The notes: generated by a model from the letters alone, not told the origin. Shown: positions 19,517 through 28,795, counted from the first letter of the stretch. The stretch is DNA of 64,000 nucleotides from Flammeovirgaceae bacterium UBA2371 (GCA_002345965.1 DDTF01000030.1:57163-121162), one strand, 5' to 3'. Numbers and translations are program-made.

Positions 19517-20041
19517 TTAATCGATTATCCTTCGCCCGAAACGAAATCGCTTCTGGTAATATTCGCTGTACAAATTGGTTTCAATTACGCCCAATGAAGT
19601 GGAAGCATGAATGAATTTTACATTTTCTTTTCCTTTCACCTCCGTGACAAGGCCAACGTGGGTCACCTCTCTTCTCTTTTTTCCTGTGGCAAAGAAGACA
19701 AGGTCTCCTTCTTTTAACTGTTTCATTTTTACTTTTTCCCCCATCAGTGCCTGGTCGGCCGACTGCCGGGGTAATGAAATATTAATTGTCCGAAAAGAAT
19801 TGATTAACAACCCTGAACAATCCATGCCAGAGCGGGTGGTGCCACCCCATTTGTAAGGAGTACCGGTATAAGTTCTTGCTGTCTGTATCACCTGGTCTAT
19901 CTGCTGGGCCTTCATTTTGGCCCTGCGCGAAGCAGCACAACCAGAGATCAGAATAAAAAGGAGAATAAAAACCCCGAGCCTTTGAAAAGAGAATTGCGTA
20001 ATTTTGGGGCTTCCAGATGAATACACAATCCAAAGATACAT
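19517..20041 (-). CDS. NlpC/P60 (C40) peptidoglycan endopeptidase lipoprotein
   Basis: 174 residues from the first ATG. A hydrophobic segment ending in the lipobox LISGC (~residues 31-35) indicates a lipoprotein. The C40 domain has the Cys in GMDCSGLLINSF, His in VTHVGLV and a second polar His in FIHAST, a complete catalytic set for cleaving stem peptides. The n-region before the hydrophobic core is longer than usual, so a GTG five codons downstream may be the true start. The first ATG lies only a few bases from the divergent FAD-oxidase start, so the two promoters must overlap the coding ends. First gene of an operon with the asparaginase-family protein and CutC. Confidence 0.92.
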   Translation of the reverse strand: MYLWIVYSSGSPKITQFSFQRLGVFILLFILISGCAASRRAKMKAQQIDQVIQTARTYTGTPYKWGGTTRSGMDCSGLLINSFRTINISLPRQSADQALMGEKVKMKQLKEGDLVFFATGKKRREVTHVGLVTEVKGKENVKFIHASTSLGVIETNLYSEYYQKRFRFGRRIID

Positions 20042-20047
20042 AATTTG

Positions 20048-21490
20048 ATGGCTTACGTGAAAGAAACAGCGGTGATTGATCCAGTGCTACTTAGTGAAGA
20101 CATTATTGAAAAACTCACTTCCATTGTGGGTGAGGATAACCTGTTTAGGGATGATGAGCGCCTGGCGGAATATGGGCATGACAAAACGGAGGATCTGGTT
20201 TTTTTACCGGATCTTGTTTTAAGGCCCGGAAACACTGAGGAAGTCAGCAAGATTTTAAGTTTGTGCAATCAGCACAAAATTCCCGTTACTCCTCGTGGAG
20301 CCGGCACTGGTCTGGCAGGCGGTGCGCTACCTGTACAAAAAGGAGTGATACTTTCCATGGAGCGCTTTAACAAAATATTAAATATTGACGAACTGAATCT
20401 ACAGGCCACTGTAGAGCCTGGCGTGATCACAGAAGTTTTTCAAAACACTGTCAAAGAAAAAGGACTTTTTTACCCTCCTGATCCATCCAGCAAAGGTTCA
20501 TGCTTTTTGGGAGGCAATCTTGCCAACAACTCGGGTGGACCAAAAGCGGTAAAGTATGGCGTCACACGTGATTACGTAATCAACATGGAAGTGGTGCTTG
20601 CAACTGGAGAGATCATCTGGACGGGTGCAAACGTAATGAAGAACTCTACAGGTTATAATCTCACACAATTGATGTGTGGAAGTGAAGGAACATTGGGTGT
20701 GATTACCAAGATTGTTTTCAAGTTGCGTGGTTACCCACAAAAAAACGTGCTCCTTCTTATCCCTTTCGTTACAAGTGAAGAAGCCTGCAAGGCCATAGCC
20801 GCCATTTTTGTTGAAGGCATCTCCCCGTCCGGAGTTGAATTCTTTGAAAGAGAGGCAGGTGGCAAAACCATTGAGTATTGCGAAAAAGTATTAAACAGTC
20901 CTGTCACTACTCAACTTCCCGAAAATATGGGCGCCTATTTGTTATGTGAGTTGGATGGCAACGATGAAGAAGTATTGATGCGCGATGCGGAACGGGTAAT
21001 GTCCGTAGTAGAAAGATTTGAAGTTGGGGAAGTGCTATTTGCCGATAGTGCAGCTCAAAAAGAAGAACTCTGGAAGGTTAGAAAGAATATTTCACCAGCT
21101 GTTAACTGGAAAACAGTTACAAAATCTGATGATGTAGTAGTACCTCGTTCTAACATGCCCAAACTCATCAGTGGAATTAAGGAGATTGGTAAACAATACA
21201 GCTTCAATACAGTTTGTTTCGGTCACCTTGGTGACGGAAACCTTCACATTAATTTTCTCCGAGATGGTATGAGTGATCACGACTGGGAGACGAAAGTACC
21301 TGAAGGCATTGGTGAAGTCTTCAAGCTGGTGGTGAGTCTGGGGGGTACACTTAGTGGCGAACATGGTGTAGGCATTACCAAGCGTCCTTATATGCCTATT
21401 GCTATGAGTGAAGTTAATCTTAACCTGATGCGAGGTATTAAGAAAGTTTTTGATCCTAATGGAATTTTGAATCCAGGTAAGATATTTTGA
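20048..21490 (+). CDS. FAD-linked oxidase, GlcD / D-lactate dehydrogenase type
   Basis: Oxidises a 2-hydroxy acid (glycolate, D-lactate or D-2-hydroxyglutarate). The ATG at 20048 is preferred over an in-frame TTG just before it (20045). 480 residues. FAD_binding_4 domain (~40-215) with the pyrophosphate loop PRGAGTGLAGGALP and GGNLANNSGGPKAVKYG. FAD-oxidase C-terminal domain (~225-480) with the catalytic GHLGDGNLHIN and the closing FDPNGILNPGKIF. No Fe-S subunit gene (glcF) is adjacent, which fits a single-chain dehydrogenase. Downstream asnB starts 42 bp later. Confidence 0.92.
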   Translation: MAYVKETAVIDPVLLSEDIIEKLTSIVGEDNLFRDDERLAEYGHDKTEDLVFLPDLVLRPGNTEEVSKILSLCNQHKIPVTPRGAGTGLAGGALPVQKGVILSMERFNKILNIDELNLQATVEPGVITEVFQNTVKEKGLFYPPDPSSKGSCFLGGNLANNSGGPKAVKYGVTRDYVINMEVVLATGEIIWTGANVMKNSTGYNLTQLMCGSEGTLGVITKIVFKLRGYPQKNVLLLIPFVTSEEACKAIAAIFVEGISPSGVEFFEREAGGKTIEYCEKVLNSPVTTQLPENMGAYLLCELDGNDEEVLMRDAERVMSVVERFEVGEVLFADSAAQKEELWKVRKNISPAVNWKTVTKSDDVVVPRSNMPKLISGIKEIGKQYSFNTVCFGHLGDGNLHINFLRDGMSDHDWETKVPEGIGEVFKLVVSLGGTLSGEHGVGITKRPYMPIAMSEVNLNLMRGIKKVFDPNGILNPGKIF

Positions 21491-21532
21491 CCATCAAAAA
21501 AATCTTCCTTACAATACTAATGCAGTTATAAC

Positions 21533-23434
21533 GTGTGTGGCATAACCGGAGCATTCGCTTTTAACCTGGTTGGCAAGTTCAACCTCATCAATGTAACGGC
21601 TGCCACTCAGGCGCTCGCCCAACGCGGTCCCGACTTTCAGGATATCTATACTGACGGGTTTGTGGGATTGGGACATCGCAGACTTTCCATCATCGACACC
21701 AGTGATGCTGGCAACCAACCTATGTGGGACGAAACCAAAAGGTATTGCATTATTTTTAACGGTGAAATTTTCAATTTCAAAGAACTCCGCATTACCCTAT
21801 TATCCAGGGGAATATCTTTTCGATCGGAATCTGATACAGAAGTGCTTCTTAAGCTATTCATCATCCACAAAGAAAAATGTCTGAACAAACTCAATGGATT
21901 CTTTAGCTTTTGCATTTACGACAAAGAAGAGCAAACGTTTTTCCTTGCCCGAGATCGTTACGGAGTAAAACCCTTACTGTATCTTTTTGATGAGGATAAA
22001 TTTTTGTTCGCTTCGGAGATGAAAGCACTAATGTGCTATGGCATCGAGAAGACCTTAGATTACAGTTCTTTACACACGTACCTGCAACTCAACTATACTC
22101 CCGCACCCCACACTATTTTTTCTAAAGTAAAAAAATTGATGCCGGGGCACTACATTAAAGTGTCTTCTCAAAAGTTAGACCTGCAATCCTATTACGAAAT
22201 TCCTTTTTCAGAAGAAAGTATTGACAGGCGTATTACCTATGATCAGGCAAAGGATCAATTCAAAAATCTCTTGCAGGCAGCTGTACACCGAAGATTGGTT
22301 TCTGATGTACCTCTGGGTTCATTTTTAAGTGGTGGGATTGATTCTTCCATCGTAGCAGGATTGGCAAGCCAATACAAACCCGACTTGCACACTTTCAGCA
22401 TCGGATTCAAGGATGAGCCTTTCTTTGACGAAACTCACTATGCAAGATTGGTAGCCAAACATTTTAATACTTCTCACACGGTGTTCTCACTTACCAATAA
22501 CGATTTGTATAGTCATGTGCATGGCATTATGGATTATCTGGATGAACCATTTGCAGACTCCTCTGCCATTGCTGTGTATATATTAAGTAAGGAAACGCGA
22601 AAACATGCAACTGTAGCATTATCCGGTGATGGTGCGGATGAATTGCTGGCAGGCTACAACAAGCATGAAGCCATGTACAAAATGCTTCATCCGGGATTCA
22701 TAGAAAACCTGGTTGGTAACCTCCGCCCGTTGTGGAATATCCTTCCCCATTCACGCAACAATCCGCTGTTGAATAAATTCAGACAACTAAGTCGATTTGC
22801 CAATGTGCAAAAGCTGGATCCTAAAGAGCGTTATTGGCAGTTGGCAGGCTTCGCCAATGAAACAGAAGCCAGGAAGCTGTTCTCAACTGCATCCATTGAG
22901 CAATTCGAACTGCAGCAATACATCGAAAGAAAGAATGATATCCTTAAGACTTTAACAGGAAAAGGATCCATCAACGAAATACTGCTCACCGATACACAAC
23001 TTGTATTGTCCAACGACATGCTCACCAAGGTTGACCTTATGTCGATGGCCAACAGCCTAGAGGTAAGAACACCGTTCCTCGATTACGAGCTGGTCAATTT
23101 CATCTTCAGCCTTCCGTCCGATTTTAAGATCAATGCATCGATGCGGAAGAGAATTGCTCAAGATGCATTTCAAGAAATGTTACCCGCTAAACTTTACAAC
23201 AGACCAAAAAAGGGTTTTGAGGTGCCACTCCTGAAATGGTTCAGAAGTGAAATGAAATCCTTGATTACCGATGAGTTATTATCAAAGCGATTTATTGAAG
23301 AACAAAACATATTCAACTACGATGCTATCTCACCGCTTAAGAAACAATTGTTCTCATCAAATCCCGGTGATGTGCACGCTCGCATCTGGGGGTTAGTTGT
23401 ATTTCAATGGTGGTGGAAAAAGAATTGTAAATAA
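21533..23434 (+). CDS. asnB: Asparagine synthase (glutamine-hydrolysing)
   Basis: Makes asparagine from aspartate, glutamine and ATP. 633 residues. The start must be GTG 21533 because the next codon is Cys2, the glutaminase nucleophile exposed after Met removal (MCGITGAF). The class II amidotransferase domain runs to ~215 (RGPD, GLGHRRLSIID, NGEIFNF). The synthetase domain has the PP-loop SGGIDSS at 266-272 and SGDGADELLAGYNKH. At 633 residues it is longer than E. coli AsnB and close to the Gram-positive/AsnB-like exosortase-type enzymes, which sometimes act in surface polysaccharide loci; no such genes are adjacent. Confidence 0.94.
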   Translation: MCGITGAFAFNLVGKFNLINVTAATQALAQRGPDFQDIYTDGFVGLGHRRLSIIDTSDAGNQPMWDETKRYCIIFNGEIFNFKELRITLLSRGISFRSESDTEVLLKLFIIHKEKCLNKLNGFFSFCIYDKEEQTFFLARDRYGVKPLLYLFDEDKFLFASEMKALMCYGIEKTLDYSSLHTYLQLNYTPAPHTIFSKVKKLMPGHYIKVSSQKLDLQSYYEIPFSEESIDRRITYDQAKDQFKNLLQAAVHRRLVSDVPLGSFLSGGIDSSIVAGLASQYKPDLHTFSIGFKDEPFFDETHYARLVAKHFNTSHTVFSLTNNDLYSHVHGIMDYLDEPFADSSAIAVYILSKETRKHATVALSGDGADELLAGYNKHEAMYKMLHPGFIENLVGNLRPLWNILPHSRNNPLLNKFRQLSRFANVQKLDPKERYWQLAGFANETEARKLFSTASIEQFELQQYIERKNDILKTLTGKGSINEILLTDTQLVLSNDMLTKVDLMSMANSLEVRTPFLDYELVNFIFSLPSDFKINASMRKRIAQDAFQEMLPAKLYNRPKKGFEVPLLKWFRSEMKSLITDELLSKRFIEEQNIFNYDAISPLKKQLFSSNPGDVHARIWGLVVFQWWWKKNCK

Positions 23435-23452
23435 TTTAAAAGTTATTGTCGC

Positions 23453-23809
23453 ATGAAGAATCTACTAAGATTTGAAGAACTGGCGCTGTTTATACTGGCC
23501 ATTTACCTCAACTCATTCCTTCCATTTCCTCAATGGCTGTTTTGGGCGCTCTTTCTCACCCCCGATATTGGTATGTTGGGTTATCTGGTCAACCCCAAAG
23601 TAGGTGCTTTAACCTATAACTTACTTCACCATAAAGGAGTAGCCATTGCATTGTATTTTGCCGGCTATTTTTTAGTCATCCACGAATTGACTTTTGTAGG
23701 TGTGCTTTTACTGGGACACAGTTCTTTCGACCGCGTTTTTGGGTATGGACTTAAGTATGCGGATCAGTTTACGCACACTCACCTGGGGATGATTGGAAGA
23801 AAAAAATAG
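23453..23809 (+). CDS. DUF4260 family membrane protein
   Basis: 118 residues with three or four hydrophobic segments (about 10-28, 30-48, 63-82, 83-100). The TPDIGMLGYLVNP and YNLLHHKG stretches are typical of DUF4260, a small membrane family of unknown function. 18 bp after asnB and probably co-transcribed with it. Its stop codon is next to that of the convergent glnS gene. Confidence 0.88.
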   Translation: MKNLLRFEELALFILAIYLNSFLPFPQWLFWALFLTPDIGMLGYLVNPKVGALTYNLLHHKGVAIALYFAGYFLVIHELTFVGVLLLGHSSFDRVFGYGLKYADQFTHTHLGMIGRKK

Positions 23810-23810
23810 A

Positions 23811-25469
23811 CTATCCTTTGCCCTGCGTTTTCGCCCACATGTCGCGGAGCGTTACTGTGCGGTTGAATACTAATTTTTCATTGGTTGAATCTGTATCCAA
23901 ACAGAAATACCCGGTACGCATAAACTGAAAACGATCTTCAGGCTTTGCCTCTCTCATCGCTGGCTCTGCAAAACCATTTTGGATGGTCAACGAGTCAGGA
24001 TTGAGGTGGTTAGTAAACTCATCTTCAATGGAACCCAAATCTGCGGTATTGAATAGCCTGTCGTACAAACGCACTTCAGCGGGCACCGCATGTTGTGCGC
24101 TTACCCAGTGGATCACCCCCTTCACACTCAATCCTGAATTATCAGAGCCACTTTTGCTTTCCGGAAAATAAACACACCGGAGTTCAGTTACTTCTCCTTT
24201 ATCGTCCTTGATTACCTCCTCACACTGAATGATGTACGCGCTCTTTAGTCTAACCATGCCACCTGGCGCCAGTCGGAAGTATTTCTTGGGAGGATTCTCC
24301 ATGAAATCCTCTTTTTCGATGTAGAGTATATTGCTGAAGGGAAGGTCTCTTGACCCTGCACTTTCATCTTCCGGATTGTTTTCACTGGGTAATAGTTCTT
24401 CCCCCTTGTCGTAGTTGGTGATTACCACTTTTAATGGATCCAGCACTACCATCCTGCGCAATGCAATTTTGTTGAGGTGGTCGCGCACACAAAACTCAAG
24501 CAATCCAAAATCAATGAGGTTGTCCCTTTTGGCAACACCAATGCGATCACAAAAATCGCGAATACTTTCTGGAGTAAATCCTCGTCTGCGCATTGCACTG
24601 ATGGTAGGCATGCGAGGATCATCCCAACCCTTCACATATTTTTCGTTCACCAACTGTAAAAGCTTTCGCTTGCTCATCATGGTATAGGTCATGTTGAGAC
24701 GGGCAAACTCGTATTGGCGCGAGGGATAAATTTCCAATTTGTCGATGAGCCAGTTGTACAGATCGCGATGGGGTACAAACTCCAGCGTACAGATACTGTG
24801 TGTTACTCCTTCTATCGCATCACTTTGTCCATGGGCAAAATCGTACATAGGATAAATACACCACTTGTCGCCAGTACGGTGGTGGGTAGCGTGCTTGATG
24901 CGATACAACAACGGATCGCGCATAAGCATGTTGGCATGCGACATGTCGATTTTTGCACGCAGCACTTTGGCTCCATCCTTGTATTTTCCCTCTTTCATTT
25001 CCTGAAAGAGTTTTGTGTTCTCTTCTATGGTACGATCGCGGTACGGACTGTTGGTGCCCGCTTTGGTGGGGGTACCTTTTTGTATGGCAATCTCCTCGCT
25101 GGTGCTGTCGTCTACATAGGCCAATCCTTTTGCAATCAGTTTATGTGCCAGTTGATACAGCTGGTCAAAATAGTCGGAGGCATAAAGCTCTTCGGCCCAC
25201 TCGAAGCCCAGCCAGCGCACATCATACTTGATATTTTCTACGTATTCGGTTTCTTCCGTTACGGGATTGGTATCGTCAAAGCGCAGGTTGGTTTTGCCAT
25301 TGTAGTCTTTGGCCAAACCAAAATTAAGGCAAATGCTTTTAGCATGGCCCAGGTGCAAGTAGCCGTTAGGTTCGGGCGGAAAGCGGGTAACGATCTGTTG
25401 ATACTTCCCGGATTTCAGGTCTTTTTCAACAATCTCTTCCAAAAAATTAAGTCCTTTTTCTTCCGCCAT
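23811..25469 (-). CDS. glnS: Glutaminyl-tRNA synthetase
   Basis: Class I aminoacyl-tRNA synthetase that charges tRNA-Gln. The start is placed at ATG 25469 (MAEEKGLNFLEE), since 12 further codons upstream to another ATG (25505) add a stretch absent from the family. 552 residues, as usual. The HIGH motif is HLGH at 39-42 in PPEPNGYLHLGHAKS. The KMSKS-like motif is MMSKRKLLQLV. The anticodon-binding beta-barrels at the C-terminus are complete (FNRTVTLRDMWAK). Presence of GlnRS means glutaminylation is direct. Confidence 0.97.
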   Translation of the reverse strand: MAEEKGLNFLEEIVEKDLKSGKYQQIVTRFPPEPNGYLHLGHAKSICLNFGLAKDYNGKTNLRFDDTNPVTEETEYVENIKYDVRWLGFEWAEELYASDYFDQLYQLAHKLIAKGLAYVDDSTSEEIAIQKGTPTKAGTNSPYRDRTIEENTKLFQEMKEGKYKDGAKVLRAKIDMSHANMLMRDPLLYRIKHATHHRTGDKWCIYPMYDFAHGQSDAIEGVTHSICTLEFVPHRDLYNWLIDKLEIYPSRQYEFARLNMTYTMMSKRKLLQLVNEKYVKGWDDPRMPTISAMRRRGFTPESIRDFCDRIGVAKRDNLIDFGLLEFCVRDHLNKIALRRMVVLDPLKVVITNYDKGEELLPSENNPEDESAGSRDLPFSNILYIEKEDFMENPPKKYFRLAPGGMVRLKSAYIIQCEEVIKDDKGEVTELRCVYFPESKSGSDNSGLSVKGVIHWVSAQHAVPAEVRLYDRLFNTADLGSIEDEFTNHLNPDSLTIQNGFAEPAMREAKPEDRFQFMRTGYFCLDTDSTNEKLVFNRTVTLRDMWAKTQGKG

Positions 25470-25617
25470 GGTATTTGAATAAATTGAAAGCGCAAATCTA
25501 GGCATCGATAAACAAAACCAAATGCATAAAGCCTGTTAATATCTGCTATAGGGGTGGATAATAGGCCAAGGCTGTGGAACTAATGCCATGGAAAGCGCAG
25601 TTTATAAGATAAATAGT

Positions 25618-25827
25618 ATGAAAATGGAAGTTCAGAAATTTAAAACGAATATCAAGTGTGGAGCCTGCCTGGAAAAAGTGACGCCCGGCCTTAACGAGGC
25701 GATCGGTAAAGACCAATGGAGTGTGGATCTTACCCACCCGCAACGCATCCTCACCATTCAGGGTGGAGATGTTACTGTGATGAACGCCAAATTGAAGCAG
25801 GTTGGGTACAATGCTGAACAGTTATAA
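25618..25827 (+). CDS. Small heavy-metal-associated (HMA) domain protein
   Basis: About 69 residues from ATG 25618 (an upstream in-frame ATG at 25588 would give 79). It has the ferredoxin-like HMA fold pattern, with the metal-binding CxxC as KCGACLEKV in place of the common GMTCxxC, and a GDVTVMNAKLKQVGYNAE C-terminal half. A copper-chaperone-like role is possible, but the missing Met-Thr before the first Cys makes metal choice uncertain. Divergent from glnS; about 2.5 kb from the RND efflux cluster. Confidence 0.75.
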   Translation: MKMEVQKFKTNIKCGACLEKVTPGLNEAIGKDQWSVDLTHPQRILTIQGGDVTVMNAKLKQVGYNAEQL

Positions 25828-25908
25828 GAATTTTATCCCTTTACTCTAACTTATAATCAAGGGTATATTATCGCATGCTCCCAAGCAGGATACGCGGAAT
25901 AGTTGCGT

Positions 25909-26250
25909 TCAATTGTACCACACCGCATACCGTTTTCTTCTCAGCTCCAATGCCAGCTTTTCTTCCATCTTCAATGCTTCCGCCCTGGTCTTCATGGGCT
26001 CAATGTGATTGTAAAGGCTTGGCCGCAGGTACCTCCCATATTGTTGCACAATGTTGGAAGACAACTTGTGACCTTTTTTGTTTCTGTAACCACTTCTATG
26101 CTGATCAAATCTTTCTTTGGGTGTCTTACTGGTCATGCCTACATACAAACATTCAAGCACTCCATTGAACTGAGGATTGGCCTCACGGAATTTGGTGTTC
26201 TCGGTAAACACCTTTCTGGATAATTCGATGACATAGACAACGTAAGGCAC
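25909..26250 (-). CDS. GIY-YIG domain protein
   Basis: 113 residues. The two strands of the GIY-YIG fold appear as VVYVIEL (residues ~4-10) and LYVGMT (~35-40), followed by the conserved Arg in PKERFDQHRSG and a Glu in the EEKLALELRR helix. A ~25-residue insertion separates the two signature strands, longer than in UvrC- or Slx1-type domains. Likely a small nuclease-fold protein; activity is not assured. Convergent with the HMA gene. Confidence 0.8.
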   Translation of the reverse strand: MPYVVYVIELSRKVFTENTKFREANPQFNGVLECLYVGMTSKTPKERFDQHRSGYRNKKGHKLSSNIVQQYGRYLRPSLYNHIEPMKTRAEALKMEEKLALELRRKRYAVWYN

Positions 26251-26289
26251 TTGATTAATTATTCAAGCTAGTAAACCAACCAAACCGCA

Positions 26290-26847
26290 TCATTCATACA
26301 CCTCCACCACCAATTCAATTTCTACCGCCTGACCTCGGGGCAATGAAGCCATTCCCACAGCCGCACGAGCATGTTTACCTCTTTCTCCAAAAACATCCAC
26401 CATCAAATCTGAAAATCCGTTGATCACCTTCGGTTGATCAATAAAGTTGGGATCTGAATTGACCATGCCTAACACTTTAACGATGCGCTTCACCTTGTTT
26501 AAATTCCCTAGCATGGACTTCAAGACTGCTAGCTGATTAATTGCAGTGAGTCTGGCGCCTTCATAACCTTCTTCAATGGATACATCCACTCCCAGCTTTC
26601 CGGTAATTTCACTTCCATCAGCACGTTTTGGTCCTTTGCCTGCCAAAAAAATAAGATTGCCTACCCGCACCCCATTCACATAATTGGCTACAGGTGATGG
26701 TGGCTCCGGAAGCGTGATATTAAGTTCTTTCAATCTGGCTTCAGGATCGTATCCTGCCTCAGGTATTTCTTTTTCCGTGGATGGTGCTCCGCAGCCAGAG
26801 GCAAGGCCAATTAAAAACAACAGGATCAATCGATAAGCTTTATTCAT
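26290..26847 (-). CDS. RidA/YjgF-family lipoprotein
   Basis: 186 residues from ATG 26847 (MNKAYRLIL); an upstream ATG at 26871 gives a poor signal peptide start. A lipobox LASGC near residue 20 makes this an envelope lipoprotein. The RidA domain (~55-186) keeps the imine-deaminase Arg in HARAAVGMASLPRGQAVEIE and the Gly-rich first strands. Most RidA proteins are cytosolic enamine/imine deaminases; the exported lipoprotein form is less usual. It follows the FG-GAP protein gene by under 30 bp on the same strand and is probably co-transcribed. Confidence 0.9.
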   Translation of the reverse strand: MNKAYRLILLFLIGLASGCGAPSTEKEIPEAGYDPEARLKELNITLPEPPSPVANYVNGVRVGNLIFLAGKGPKRADGSEITGKLGVDVSIEEGYEGARLTAINQLAVLKSMLGNLNKVKRIVKVLGMVNSDPNFIDQPKVINGFSDLMVDVFGERGKHARAAVGMASLPRGQAVEIELVVEVYE

Positions 26848-26874
26848 GGTTCTATTATTGTTGTACAACAAATT

Positions 26875-27996
26875 TTATTTCTTCGTCTTCAGGTTAAAAT
26901 AATAACGGTTGAGTTCATCTGAATTGCTTTCCATGATATCCAACCTGCCGTCTCCGTTCAGATCTACCATCATTATGTCGTAGGTTTCGAAAGCGTCATC
27001 GCTGAGTTGAATGCGGGTCCACTGGGTAGCGCGTTGGCTGTTCATGAAAACGACATTGGGCTCACCTGCATTGCCAATCACAATATCATCAAAACCATCC
27101 AGATCTAAATCACCTGTGGCCACTGCATAGGAATTGCTTTTGCTGGCGTCAAACTCTACGCTGTTGATAAACTTCATGGAAGCATCACCAAAATAAATCC
27201 GGTTCGGTTCCTCGATGTTGGCGGTGATAATATCTAAAAAACCATCCTTGTTCAAATCCGCCACCCCCACCGAGCGGGTATTGTCTTTTCCAGTGCCAAA
27301 AGGTATTCTTTTGGAAAAATCCATTTGCCCGTTATTCAGGTAGATATAATTCTGTTGCAGGTCGCGGTTGGCCAGTATCAGATCATTGTGACCATCCCCG
27401 TTCATATCCGCTACTTCTACATCAATCGTGGAGTCATCCTGCGTACCAAAACTCAATACTTTCTCAAAACTTCCTTTACCATCATTAAGACAAATTTGGT
27501 TTTCACGCCCCCGATTGGTGATAAGAATGTCAATGTCTCCATCTTTATCAATGTCAGCTACGGTAATATTTCTTGTAGGTGCATACCGTTCGCCAAAAGC
27601 TGCCCCTCTCGTAAAGTTGCCCTTGCCATCGTTGATAAAAATAAAATTGGGTGCCATGTCGTTGCCCACTGCAATATCCAAATCTCCGTCTCCATCAAAG
27701 TCGGCCAGCTCAGTGGCATAGCTGGTTTCACTTTCTTCACCCAACGGTCTGGATACGGTGAAAATTCCTTTCCCATTGTTGATGAAGATTCGGTTTTGCC
27801 CTGGCCAATGTCTGCCATTGGCTGCCACGGCATCCATGTCGCCATCATTGTCGATGTCACCTACTCCTATAGAGGCTGTTCTTTCTTTCAAAATACCCAG
27901 TATCAACCTATCGGAGGTTCGGAATTGCAGGTCCTGACCACAAACTGCAAATGATAGTGAAAGAATGAATAATAATGTTGTGAACTTGGAGTTCAT
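26875..27996 (-). CDS. Secreted FG-GAP/VCBS-repeat beta-propeller protein
   Basis: 373 residues. Signal peptide (1-~20, ending AVCGQ), then seven repeats of about 46-48 residues with the Ca-binding pattern D-x-D-x-D-G-D (for example DIDNDGDMDAV, DFDGDGDLDI, DLNGDGRLDI) spread over the whole protein. This predicts a seven-bladed integrin-like propeller that loads calcium. Likely extracellular or periplasmic; ligand unknown. Upstream gene of a pair with the RidA lipoprotein. Confidence 0.92.
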   Translation of the reverse strand: MNSKFTTLLFILSLSFAVCGQDLQFRTSDRLILGILKERTASIGVGDIDNDGDMDAVAANGRHWPGQNRIFINNGKGIFTVSRPLGEESETSYATELADFDGDGDLDIAVGNDMAPNFIFINDGKGNFTRGAAFGERYAPTRNITVADIDKDGDIDILITNRGRENQICLNDGKGSFEKVLSFGTQDDSTIDVEVADMNGDGHNDLILANRDLQQNYIYLNNGQMDFSKRIPFGTGKDNTRSVGVADLNKDGFLDIITANIEEPNRIYFGDASMKFINSVEFDASKSNSYAVATGDLDLDGFDDIVIGNAGEPNVVFMNSQRATQWTRIQLSDDAFETYDIMMVDLNGDGRLDIMESNSDELNRYYFNLKTKK

Positions 27997-28302
27997 GATT
28001 ATGGGATTTATATAAATGTAGTTTTTTTGACGCTTTTCGCCATCAAAGGTTCCAAGAGTGGTATAGTGACTCCTAAGACGGATAAAACCGCTTAATAGTT
28101 TGAGTATACTATACTACGCTCACCTGTCTGAGTTCTTACTTTTGAAGTACTAAAAATGGAGGAGCATGCATTGATTAATAAACCATTCTCTACCTGTATC
28201 ACCCAATCATCATCATATTTATCGAAATCCTATAACTATTTCCTGCAATCCTGTAACAACCATTTTATCCAAAAAACCGTATCTTAGCATACTGAAATAA
28301 CA
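27997..28302. other. 306-bp intergenic region before the metal-efflux cluster
   Basis: No convincing gene. Holds the divergent start regions of the FG-GAP gene (minus) and the HYC_CC_PP gene (plus). TATCTTAG (28280-28287), a 7-of-8 match to TAnnTTTG, sits 15 bp before the GTG at 28303, perhaps too close for a leader. A short repeat AGTATACTATACTA near 28103-28116 and weak GAGT/ACTC inverted pairs are the only other structure. An operator for a metal regulator could be here, but none is recognisable. Confidence 0.4.
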
Positions 28303-28707
28303 GTGAAAGCCCTAAAAACCATATTTTCAAGCCTTTTGGCCCTTCTGGTGTTGCTGTCGTCTTTTCATCTGACGATCGATAAGCACATCTGCATGGGCAG
28401 GGTACAAAGCGTGGCTATCCTTAGCGATGCGGCTCCTTGTGCCATGGAAATGATGGCCGAAAGGAACATGGGCACCATGACTGGCTGCTGCCAGAATGAA
28501 CAAACTGTAATCGAAGGCAACGACCATCTGGTGAAAATTATCAAACCCGTGGCCCTAGAATACCAAAGCCTGTGGGTTGCCGAGCTCCCTAGGATAATCG
28601 AAACATTCGATTTTGAAAGTGCTGCTGCTTACGATGCACACCCCTACTACAAACCCCCTTTGATTGATAGAGAAATTCAGGTTCTCATTCAGTCTTTCCT
28701 AATCTGA
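28303..28707 (+). CDS. HYC_CC_PP family protein (metal-cluster associated)
   Basis: 134 residues, GTG start (GTGAAAGCC). A signal peptide (1-~22) is followed by the family's three hallmarks: a His-x-Cys in DKHICMG, a Cys pair in GCCQNE, and a KPPLIDR motif near the C-terminus. Met is frequent (MEMMAERNMGTMTG). Cys, His and Met residues of this kind suit Cu(I)/Ag(I) binding in the periplasm. This family is found in Bacteroidota next to RND metal pumps, as here (89 bp before the pump). Its biochemical role is not known. Confidence 0.85.
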   Translation: MKALKTIFSSLLALLVLLSSFHLTIDKHICMGRVQSVAILSDAAPCAMEMMAERNMGTMTGCCQNEQTVIEGNDHLVKIIKPVALEYQSLWVAELPRIIETFDFESAAAYDAHPYYKPPLIDREIQVLIQSFLI

Positions 28708-28795
28708 TAATCATTGAGTTGGATTTTATCCGGTACATCAGGTACTCGGATCATTAGGCGCTTTGCTTAATCTTTCACTCAACTTTTTATTAGTC

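Noticed and set aside
24714..25478. 254-codon ORF on the plus strand opposite glnS
   Set aside because: It mirrors the GlnRS coding sequence, has no recognisable motif or start context, and GlnRS is certain.
27325..27954. 209-codon plus-strand ORF opposite the FG-GAP gene
   Set aside because: Open only because the opposite strand codes for D-x-D-x-D-G repeats; the repeated Ile/Val pattern is the antisense of these.
28156..28287. 43-codon ORF (MEEHALINKPF...) in the gap before the metal cluster
   Set aside because: No signal peptide, low-complexity Ser/Asn composition, no terminator or conserved feature; likely chance.
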